Below, piece by piece: positions 1 to 5,409 of a stretch of 6,884 nt of DNA. Source of the DNA: Elusimicrobiota bacterium (lineage in GTDB: Bacteria; Elusimicrobiota; Elusimicrobia; UBA1565; UBA9628); contig JAGWMT010000172.1 of NCBI GenBank assembly GCA_028871595.1, positions 1 through 6,884 on the forward strand, read 5' to 3'. Position 1 is the first letter of the stretch, and the number at the start of each line of letters is the position of its first letter. Under the pieces are notes generated by a model that was given only the letters and a program-made list of their open reading frames with translations, was not told the origin of the DNA and ran no database searches. A program made the translations under genes and the position numbers.

Positions 1-239
1 AGGGAGTCGCCATAGCGGACCTTGGTCTTGTACAAGCGAAACGTGAGTTGGACGGGACCGCGGGAAGCGACGACTTCGGCGTCGGGTTTTAGGTCGCGTT
101 CGTTCGGCGTTTGGAGGGTTTGGGTTGGAATCGACAGATTCGGCGTTGGCTGGGGTTGTTCCTTTTTTCGACAAGAGGAGAACAGAAGAATGCCGAATCC
201 TGCGATGACCGGTCCGTATAAGCGGCGAGTTTGTTTCAT
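1..239 (-). CDS. Pro-rich lipoprotein, N-terminal part (runs off left edge)
   Basis: The visible 79-80 residues start MKQTRRLYGP, followed by a hydrophobic stretch (about residues 11-22) ending in LLFSSC. Cys23 fits a lipobox (F at -3 is slightly unusual, S-S-C otherwise normal), so this is probably a lipid-anchored envelope protein cleaved by signal peptidase II. Residues 24-50 are a Pro/Gln/Thr-rich linker typical of a tether. A beta-type segment then begins (around residues 62-80, VQLTFRLYKTKVRYGDSL) and continues outside the window. ATG at 237-239 is the only sensible start because it places the signal peptide correctly. I see no Shine-Dalgarno sequence upstream, and a minus-strand terminator ends 17 bases before the start codon. 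The function is not recognisable; the 'FRLYK...GDSL' opening resembles beta-sandwich surface domains, which is inference only. Confidence 0.72.
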   Translation of the reverse strand, partial: MKQTRRLYGPVIAGFGILLFSSCRKKEQPQPTPNLSIPTQTLQTPNERDLKPDAEVVASRGPVQLTFRLYKTKVRYGDS

Positions 240-256
240 TGGTTGTTCGACCGTAC

Positions 257-295
257 AAAAAATAACAGACCCCGGCGCGTTCGCGCCGCAAGTCT
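257..295 (-). terminator. Rho-independent terminator, minus strand
   Basis: On the minus strand AGACTT (295-290) pairs with GGGTCT (272-267) through two G-U pairs, and CGGCGCG (288-282) pairs with CGCGCCG (279-273). Only a single bulged base (289) interrupts the stem. Directly after it comes GTTATTTTTT (266-257). The outer pairs are lost on the plus strand, so the minus orientation is favoured. It lies between the structured region and the lipoprotein start at 239, so it either ends a minus-strand transcript coming from 296-530 or attenuates the lipoprotein gene. Confidence 0.72.
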
Positions 296-478
296 CTGGA
301 CTCATCCGATTGAGGTCGGATCGTGGATACCCCGAAGCCGATTCTTCGGGCTACAGAGCCGCCTTGGCGGCGGTGAAGGTATTGTAAGTCCGGTGGAGAT
401 CTTCCGCGAGGGGCGAAGGGCCTAGACGCCGGGGGGCCCGGCGGCTGAAACGGAAAGGAAGGCGCGCCCTCCCGTTTT
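296..478. other. Structured gene-free region, possible ncRNA or leader
   Basis: No credible gene is present here. The stretch is dense in hairpins: ATCCGA/TCGGAT (304-309 with 316-321); CCCGAAG/CTTCGGG (331-337 with 344-350); GCCGCC/GGCGGC (358-363 with 366-371, two-base loop); GCCGGG/CCCGGC (428-433 with 437-442); and a long imperfect stem with outer arms AACGG/CCGTT (449-453 with 472-476). I looked for signatures of RNase P, SRP RNA, tmRNA, 6S RNA and the common riboswitches (cobalamin, SAM, TPP, GEMM, glycine, fluoride, ZTP) and matched none. Because a terminator points outward at each end, the region could be a free-standing RNA gene on either strand or a regulatory leader. The strand cannot be decided from the hairpins alone. 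Confidence 0.45.
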
Positions 479-514
479 ATGGGTCAATCCGGCTCGGCCC
501 GAGACCCATTTTTT
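479..514 (+). terminator. Rho-independent terminator, plus strand
   Basis: ATGGGTC (479-485) pairs with GACCCAT (503-509). Inside it TC/GA (488-489 with 501-502) and GGC/GCC (491-493 with 497-499) can pair further. The stem runs into a six-T tract (509-514). This is a textbook intrinsic terminator on the plus strand. It ends only 16 bases before the start codon of the kinase at 531, so it either closes a plus-strand transcript from the structured region or acts as an attenuator of the kinase gene. Confidence 0.78.
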
Positions 515-530
515 GCTAGTTTCCTGAATC

Positions 531-3080
531 ATGAAGTTTTCCTACAAGGTATTTGCCGCGATCCTCATCGTTTCCATCGCGGGATTGTCGATTTCCGAGA
601 TCGAGATTTTAAGGCGCTTCAGCGCGCAGGCGGAAGCGGACTACGTCCGGCAGTACCGGAACTATTCCCAGCAGATCGGCGACACGCTCAATCAGATCGA
701 CGTGGTGACCGAGCTGCTCATGAAGAACGCCGCCTACGTTCTCCGTGAAAAAGAGAGGGTGAACGGCCTCCCGTCGACGGCCGAGCTGAAGAAGCTCCGG
801 GACGAGTTGCACATGTTCAACCTCTACATCACCGACGCCGAGGGGCGCTACATCCGCTCCACCTTCACCTGGCCGATCGAGAAGGAGAAGCCGCTCTTCA
901 ATTACTGCGAAGGCTATCGCGGTCTGATCACCGGCCGCACGCTGGTCGAAAGGACCCCGATCCTTCGCGCGCCGGACCTTTCGTGGCCGTTCAAGTTCTT
1001 GATGATCCCGAATCACGACCGAACCCGGGTTCTCGAGGTGAGCGTCGCGATGGACTTCGTTGGGGACACCCTGAGCAACGCGATGAAGCCGGACAAGAAT
1101 ATCGTTTCGATCGGGCTCTTCACGCCGAACGGGAACGTTCTCGGCTACGTGCATTCGAACGGGAGGAAGGCGCCGACGTCGGATCGGCTCGACGCGGCGG
1201 CTGTTCATTTCGATTCTCCCGAATCCGTCAAGTCGGGTTTCGTCTTCTATAGCAAGGTCGCCACGACGATGGAGGATTGCTGTGAGTGCAGAACCAAGGG
1301 CCTGACTCTCCCCGACGGCAAGTACTACTACATCCTGCGGACCGAAGTGTCCCGGGCCAGTCTCGACGCGAAGATCGCGAGCATCCGATGGTGGTTCTTT
1401 CTCATCGGAGGGATCACGCTGTTCCTGAGCGCCGTCATGGCTTACTTCATTTCCGGGCACCTCGTCGAACGTCTGGTGCGGATGGGCGAGCGCGTCAAGG
1501 AGATCGCGCGTTCAGGGGATTGGAACTTGCGCCTCGGGATGAGCGGTCGAGACGAGGTGGGCGTGCTCGCCGAGAAGTTCGACGATATGCTGGAACGTCT
1601 CAACGTCAGCCAGACTGAACTCGCGTCGGCGGAAAGAGAGAAGGCGCTCGTCGAACTGGCGCGGCAGGTGGCGCACGATATCCGCAGCCCCCTGGCAGCG
1701 CTCGATTCCCTCGTGGGTAAGGTCACGCAGATTCCCGAGGATGACCGCATTCTTATACGAAGCGCCGCGAATCGGATCAAGGACATCGCGAACGATCTGC
1801 TGGAGAAGAACCGGAAGCATCGCGGTCCGAACGCCGGCCCGGCGCCGGCCCTCGTTCCGGCGGACGACCCGGTCGACGTTCAGCTTCTTTCAAGCATCGT
1901 TGACCCTCTGATCACCGAGAAAAGGATGCAGTTCCGCGCCAAAATCGGGATCTCCATCTATAGTCAGATCGACTCCGAGTCCTACGGCCTGTTCGCGAAG
2001 GTCCAGTCGACGGAATTTAAAAGGATGCTCTCGAACCTCGTGAACAACGCGGTCGAAGCTCTGGGGGAGAAGGGAGCCGTGTGGGTCAGGCTGGTCGCGG
2101 AGCCCGAACGCCTCCGGGTTGAGATCCGGGACACCGGAAAGGGAATCCCGCCCGAGATCCTCGCCTCGCTGGGCCGCCGCGACGAGACTTACGGAAAAGC
2201 CGACGGCTCGGGATTGGGACTTTACCACGCGAGGACGACGATGGAATCGTGGGGCGGCTCACTGGAGTTGCGCTCCGAGCTCGGACGCGGCACGACGGTG
2301 GTCCTGGCGCTGCCTTTGGTGCGGCCGCCGAAGTGGTTCGTGTCGGTCCTGGAACTCGATCCGCGCGACGCCATCGTGGTCCTCGATGATGATACCAGCA
2401 TACATCAGGTCTGGCAGGGGCGCTTCGACTCCTTGCGCTCGGAAGGACTCCTTTTCGAGATCTGGCACTTTTCGACGCCCGAGGACCTGCGCGATTGGGT
2501 CGGTCGCGACGCGAGCCGGGCGACGCGCGCCGTTTATTTGATGGACTACGAGCTTCTGGACCAAAAGGATAACGGCCTCTCGTTGATCGAGGAACTGCGG
2601 CTGGGCGAGCGGGCGATCTTGGTGACGAGCCGCTTCGAGGAGAAGGTGATTCTCGACGAGTGCCTGAGGGTTGGCGCGCGGATGATCCCCGAAGGCCTCG
2701 CCGGATTCGTTCCGATCCACGTCCGCGGGGCGTCGGAGGCTCGTGATGCGGCGCTCGACGCGGTCTTGATTGACGATGACGAGCTCACGCGGACGATCTG
2801 GAATTCGGCGGCGAAAAGAGCGGGGAAGAAGTTCCACGCGTACGCGGACGCCGCGACCTTCTTCGTCGATCTTGAAACGGGCGCGATCGACCTGCCGAAA
2901 AGCGCGGCGCTCTACGTGGATTCGAGCCTCGGCGGGGGGATCAAGGGCGAGGACGTCGCCGAAGAGCTTTACGGCCGGGGGTACACGAACATCCGGATCG
3001 CGACCGGCCACGAACCTTCCCGATTCGAGCCGGCGGCCCACATCTGCGAAATCGTGGGTAAAGATCCACCCTGGGCCTGA
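531..3080 (+). CDS. Membrane hybrid sensor histidine kinase with two C-terminal receivers
   Basis: An 849-residue inner-membrane hybrid kinase. Order: membrane helix 1 (about 7-22), periplasmic sensor (about 23-285), membrane helix 2 (about 287-309), HAMP linker (about 310-360), DHp helix pair with phospho-acceptor His382 in QVAHDIRSPLAAL, and a GHKL ATPase domain with N-box NLVNNAVEA (502-510), G1 DTGKGIP (534-540), G2 GSGLGL (559-564) and a GRGTTV turn (585-590). Two receiver-like domains follow. REC1 (about 612-735) has DDD 619-621, Asp672 and Thr699, but the usual lysine appears replaced (IPEGLAG, Glu721). REC2 (about 742-847) has DDD 748-750, Asp797, Thr825 and Lys844, so it looks functional. 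The sensor carries 'LYITDAEGRYIRST', typical of extracellular PAS/Cache folds, and a cysteine cluster at 250, 251 and 253. It probably autophosphorylates and passes phosphate to its own receiver or to an unlinked partner. There is no clear Shine-Dalgarno sequence. The ligand is unknown. Confidence 0.93.
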   Translation: MKFSYKVFAAILIVSIAGLSISEIEILRRFSAQAEADYVRQYRNYSQQIGDTLNQIDVVTELLMKNAAYVLREKERVNGLPSTAELKKLRDELHMFNLYITDAEGRYIRSTFTWPIEKEKPLFNYCEGYRGLITGRTLVERTPILRAPDLSWPFKFLMIPNHDRTRVLEVSVAMDFVGDTLSNAMKPDKNIVSIGLFTPNGNVLGYVHSNGRKAPTSDRLDAAAVHFDSPESVKSGFVFYSKVATTMEDCCECRTKGLTLPDGKYYYILRTEVSRASLDAKIASIRWWFFLIGGITLFLSAVMAYFISGHLVERLVRMGERVKEIARSGDWNLRLGMSGRDEVGVLAEKFDDMLERLNVSQTELASAEREKALVELARQVAHDIRSPLAALDSLVGKVTQIPEDDRILIRSAANRIKDIANDLLEKNRKHRGPNAGPAPALVPADDPVDVQLLSSIVDPLITEKRMQFRAKIGISIYSQIDSESYGLFAKVQSTEFKRMLSNLVNNAVEALGEKGAVWVRLVAEPERLRVEIRDTGKGIPPEILASLGRRDETYGKADGSGLGLYHARTTMESWGGSLELRSELGRGTTVVLALPLVRPPKWFVSVLELDPRDAIVVLDDDTSIHQVWQGRFDSLRSEGLLFEIWHFSTPEDLRDWVGRDASRATRAVYLMDYELLDQKDNGLSLIEELRLGERAILVTSRFEEKVILDECLRVGARMIPEGLAGFVPIHVRGASEARDAALDAVLIDDDELTRTIWNSAAKRAGKKFHAYADAATFFVDLETGAIDLPKSAALYVDSSLGGGIKGEDVAEELYGRGYTNIRIATGHEPSRFEPAAHICEIVGKDPPWA

Positions 3081-3091
3081 ACCCGCCGCTT

Positions 3092-4120
3092 CTATTCCAG
3101 AGTGATCGAATCGGCGTGAAGCGGCCGTCCGGGACATGAATCCAACAGTCGCCTCACCGCCGCCGCGACGTCGGCCGGCCGGATCAAGTCCATGCAGCCC
3201 ATCTCGTGCGGGCAGTTCTTGATGATCCAGCACGGCGAGCAAGGCACATTTCCGGCCAAGTTGACGTTCGCCACGTAGCCCGACTGCCTCGGCGCTTCGC
3301 GCCCGCCGTAGATTACCACCGCGGGACAATCGACGGCCCGGGCCAAATGCATCAGCCCGCCGACCTCGCCGACGTAGCAACGGGCCCGCTTGAGGACATC
3401 AGCCGCCTGCCGCAGGGTGGTCCGGCCGCGCCAATCGTCGGCTCCGTCGATCGGCGGCTCCGACGGAGACCCGAGCTGCACGAGGCGGAGATCCTTCCGC
3501 AACATCGCGGAAAGCGCGTGATAGCGCTCTTGAAACCAGTTCTTGGTCAAAACGGCGTGTCCCCCAGCGCCGCTGATGGCGATGAAGTCCTCGGGAAGGT
3601 CCCGTAGGCCGTCGCCCGGAGCTTCGAAATAGGGGCGCAGGGTGATCCGCCCCACGATCCCCGCTTGGCGGCACATTTCCCCGAGGATATGGCCAGCCGG
3701 CCCAATTTCACGGTCCTCCGCGGGCAACGCGCGCGCGTACGCCGGATACACGATGCGGCCGCCCAGCGTCACCGCGAGCCACTCCGTCTCGTAGGATTCC
3801 GGCAGGACCCCGTCGAACACGGACTGACCCGCGAAATCCTCGACCCAGCGCGTCTCAAGCCAGATGTCCTTCATGCCGCGGCGCCGAAGCTCGTGAGCGA
3901 CTGTCGTGCACATCACCGTGTCGCCCATGCCGCCCTTGTGGCTGATCAGAAGTTGAATCTTGGGGTGGGATTCAAGCCGGGACGCGAGGCGTGCGCGGAG
4001 CGCTTCGTCGGAGGGAAAGGGCGCGGGACGCCCCGCGCCGAACCAATCGGCGGCGCCGATCAGCCCCGCGCCGGGCTTCTCGTCATTGCAACGGCGAGGA
4101 TCCCAACGGTCTGTGGTCAA
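3092..4120 (-). CDS. Glycosyltransferase family 9 (heptosyltransferase-like)
   Basis: A 342-residue protein with two Rossmann-like halves typical of GT9 enzymes, which transfer a sugar from a nucleotide sugar (ADP-heptose in the classic members) during LPS core or other surface glycan synthesis. The N-terminal half carries SHKGGMGDTVM (60-70). The C-terminal half has the donor-binding motif GEVGGLMHLARAV (251-263), then IYGGREAP and a cysteine signature C294-x2-C297-x5-C303-x5-C309 followed by a 'CMDLI.P.DV' block, which I recognise from a GT9 subgroup. Many relatives read GPEGG where this one has GEVGG. The start is TTG at 4118-4120, chosen because GGGAGG lies six bases upstream and no in-frame ATG has a comparable site. 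Its stop is 11 bp from the kinase stop on the opposite strand. The acceptor and the exact sugar cannot be told from the sequence. Confidence 0.88.
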   Translation of the reverse strand: MTTDRWDPRRCNDEKPGAGLIGAADWFGAGRPAPFPSDEALRARLASRLESHPKIQLLISHKGGMGDTVMCTTVAHELRRRGMKDIWLETRWVEDFAGQSVFDGVLPESYETEWLAVTLGGRIVYPAYARALPAEDREIGPAGHILGEMCRQAGIVGRITLRPYFEAPGDGLRDLPEDFIAISGAGGHAVLTKNWFQERYHALSAMLRKDLRLVQLGSPSEPPIDGADDWRGRTTLRQAADVLKRARCYVGEVGGLMHLARAVDCPAVVIYGGREAPRQSGYVANVNLAGNVPCSPCWIIKNCPHEMGCMDLIRPADVAAAVRRLLDSCPGRPLHADSITLE

Positions 4121-4126
4121 TGTCCG

Positions 4127-4132
4127 CCTCCC
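4127..4132 (-). promoter_or_regulatory. Shine-Dalgarno site fixing the TTG start of the GT9 gene
   Basis: On the minus strand GGGAGG is followed by a six-base spacer (CGGACA) and then TTG at 4120. The near-ideal site and spacing are the reason for accepting a non-ATG start. The nearby ATG at 4135-4133 runs into a stop after five codons and cannot be the start. Confidence 0.75.
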
Positions 4133-4162
4133 ATGACGTCACTTTAGCAAAGGCGGAACGGG

Positions 4163-4201
4163 GCCCGGCGGACCGCCGCTCCGAAGGGCGGCCCGCCGGG
4201 C
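4163..4201. repeat. Long GC hairpin between GT9 and small membrane gene
   Basis: GCCCGGCGG (4163-4171) pairs perfectly with CCGCCGGGC (4193-4201). After one A/C mismatch, CCGCC (4173-4177) pairs with GGCGG (4187-4191), giving 14 base pairs around a nine-base loop. It begins 19 bp after the stop of the small membrane gene. It may act as a terminator or a 3' mRNA end for the upstream minus-strand unit, but neither strand shows a T tract after the stem, so intrinsic termination is doubtful. The remaining bases of this 99-bp gap hold only the GT9 ribosome binding site. Confidence 0.5.
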
Positions 4202-4219
4202 TATCGTTTGGCGGCCATT

Positions 4220-4381
4220 TCACCTCTTGCGGCGCTCCCCCAACGCCGCGAACACGCTTCCCGCGGCGAGCGTCAGCCCCACCATGACCGGGACGTTGAG
4301 ATACAGCGGCATCCGGATGCTCAGGATGACGATAGTTCCCGTCAACAGACCGACGATGAATCCGGCGATTTTCCAAGGCAT
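4220..4381 (-). CDS. Small two-helix membrane protein (53 aa)
   Basis: Starting at ATG 4379-4381 the product is 53 residues beginning MPWKIAGF, with two hydrophobic segments (about residues 4-22 and 30-47) separated by a short polar/proline turn (RMPLYLNVP), and a basic tail GERRKR. Topology by the positive-inside rule puts the C-terminal end in the cytoplasm. The start is chosen because GGGAG (4394-4390) sits eight bases upstream. An ATG two codons earlier is only two bases from that site, and a longer reading back to 4417 lacks any site. It follows the secreted Gly-zipper protein by 45 bp on the same strand and is probably co-transcribed with it. I do not recognise the family; a small stress- or envelope-associated membrane protein is one possibility. 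Confidence 0.6.
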   Translation of the reverse strand: MPWKIAGFIVGLLTGTIVILSIRMPLYLNVPVMVGLTLAAGSVFAALGERRKR

Positions 4382-4389
4382 AGCCATTT

Positions 4390-4394
4390 CTCCC
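4390..4394 (-). promoter_or_regulatory. Shine-Dalgarno site of the small membrane gene
   Basis: GGGAG on the minus strand, eight bases before ATG 4381. It selects the 53-residue form over two longer readings of the same frame. Confidence 0.55.
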
Positions 4395-4426
4395 GTTGTC
4401 GTTGTGATCGTCATCACGAGCGGCCT

Positions 4427-5281
4427 CTAGTCGTCGTCCCGCGACCGGCGCGCGTCGTGATCGCGCCGGGTGTCGTCGTTACCGCGCCGATAGCTCGCTT
4501 CGTCCTGGTCTTGCTTCCGTTCGATGTCATGGACGAAGCCCCCGACGGCACCCGCCACCGCTCCGGCCACCGCGCCCGCCGGTCCCGCGACTCCTCCGGC
4601 GATCGCGCCGCCGAGCGCCCCGGTGATCTCGCCGGTGTGCTCACGTGGGTTCGCATCTCCATCGTTGTATTCCATCAGGACCACGCGGGGTTTCGTCCAG
4701 GGGACGAACGCGGCATGCCGATGGACGGACAAGGACGCCGCGGGCGCCTGGGTGAGACGGCCGAACGACGAGTCGGTCGCGGTGGCCGCCGCGGCGTACG
4801 AGGCGGCGCGGCCGTAACCCATGACGGGCACGGCGTCCTCCTTCTGATGGAGCGCCGATCCGTCGAATTCCGTGCCTAAGGCTTGGCTGATCTCGGCGGG
4901 GTCCGATTTCCCAAGGCCGTTAAGAAGCGCGGCTTCGGGGAAACCGTCGCGCCGCCGATCGCCTCGGCAATCGTCCCATCGGCACGGATCGAAAGGGGGG
5001 ACGACGGGGCCGCAGTCCCCGCCTTCGAGGCAGGGCGCGGGGACAGGCGAAGGCCGCGGGTTCGGGGTGCCGCGACCGCAGTCTTCCGCGTCGTCGCTCG
5101 CGTTCGGAAAAGCGAACTGAGGGTGATTCTCGACCCAGGCGCGGGGGAGCCTGCCGCAAGGCATCAGCGCGTTCTGCGCGGCGATTTGTCTCGGCGTTCC
5201 GGAAACGGCGGCGGTCTGCGAGAAGGCGGGAAGACAGAACACGAGAGGCGCGAGAAGGGGCAGTGAAGGCATCAGTTTCAT
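4427..5281 (-). CDS. Secreted protein with six cysteines and a glycine-zipper segment
   Basis: A 284-residue product starting MKLMPSLPLLAPLVF with a Sec signal peptide; cleavage is likely after about residue 21 (PAFS-QTAA). The mature part has six cysteines (42, 68, 84, 90, 100, 105) in a Pro/Gly-rich stretch, an even number compatible with three disulfides. The middle is low in recognisable motifs (about 112-215). Residues 217-250 form a Gly/Ala repeat (GALGGAIAGGVAGPAG and on) typical of glycine-zipper membrane-inserting hairpins of the outer-membrane lipoprotein/17-kDa antigen type. The protein ends in a highly charged Arg/Asp tail (251-284). There is no lipobox cysteine. Start: ATG 5279-5281 with GGAG seven bases upstream; a longer TTG reading from 5329 has no site and would bury the signal peptide. 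The function is unknown; an envelope-inserted protein is inferred. Confidence 0.75.
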   Translation of the reverse strand: MKLMPSLPLLAPLVFCLPAFSQTAAVSGTPRQIAAQNALMPCGRLPRAWVENHPQFAFPNASDDAEDCGRGTPNPRPSPVPAPCLEGGDCGPVVPPFDPCRWDDCRGDRRRDGFPEAALLNGLGKSDPAEISQALGTEFDGSALHQKEDAVPVMGYGRAASYAAAATATDSSFGRLTQAPAASLSVHRHAAFVPWTKPRVVLMEYNDGDANPREHTGEITGALGGAIAGGVAGPAGAVAGAVAGAVGGFVHDIERKQDQDEASYRRGNDDTRRDHDARRSRDDD

Positions 5282-5381
5282 TTTAAAGCTCCAGGATTCG
5301 TGGTATGACCGACACCAGTCGAGGAGCAATTTTTATGCCGTTTCAAAATCCGCGGTGGTCCGCGACCGGGCGATGACGGGG
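5282..5381 (-). other. Gap between secreted-protein gene and IS; possible 3' remnant
   Basis: This holds the ribosome binding site of the downstream gene (GGAG, 5292-5289). Next to the IS, one minus-strand frame reads PVIARSRTTADFETA and stops at TAA 5333-5335. This could be the tail of the gene split by the IS, but the evidence is only an open frame of about 15 codons. A small hairpin CGCGG/CCGCG (5351-5355 with 5360-5364) is followed on the minus strand by a short ATTTTG. I see no convincing promoter. Confidence 0.25.
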
Positions 5382-5409
5382 GTTAGGCCCAATGCCGGTC
5401 AGTTAAGCC
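5382..5409 (+). repeat. IS left terminal inverted repeat
   Basis: 28 bp, identical to the reverse complement of 6536-6563 except for C at 5388 against G in the partner. The transposase stop codon (TGA, 5401-5399) lies inside this repeat. Confidence 0.88.

Noticed and set aside
22..425. Plus-strand open frames across the left intergenic region
   Set aside because: They run antisense through the lipoprotein signal peptide and then through terminator and hairpin sequence. There is no coding-like composition, and the minus-strand lipoprotein is far better supported.
296..478. Known riboswitch or housekeeping RNA
   Set aside because: An AAGTCCGG string (386-393) briefly suggested RNase P, but the surrounding conserved blocks are absent. 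No other known consensus fits on either strand by eye.
609..1460. Minus-strand open frame (283 codons) opposite the kinase sensor
   Set aside because: It is antisense to a well-supported coding region, has low-complexity composition, and shows no start site or motif.
2259..3380. Long minus-strand open frame (373 codons) opposite the kinase 3' end
   Set aside because: It overlaps the kinase and the GT9 gene, both of which have clear domains. Its translation is Arg/Gly/Asp-rich without motifs, as expected for the antisense frame of GC-rich coding DNA.
4382..4417. Longer 65-residue reading of the small membrane protein
   Set aside because: The extra Thr-rich residues would need a start without a ribosome binding site; GGGAG at 4394-4390 lies inside that extension and fits the ATG at 4381.
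5282..5329. Longer start (TTG at 5329) for the secreted Gly-zipper protein
   Set aside because: It adds 16 residues before the signal peptide and has no Shine-Dalgarno site. ATG 5281 has GGAG at seven bases and puts the signal peptide at the N-terminal end.
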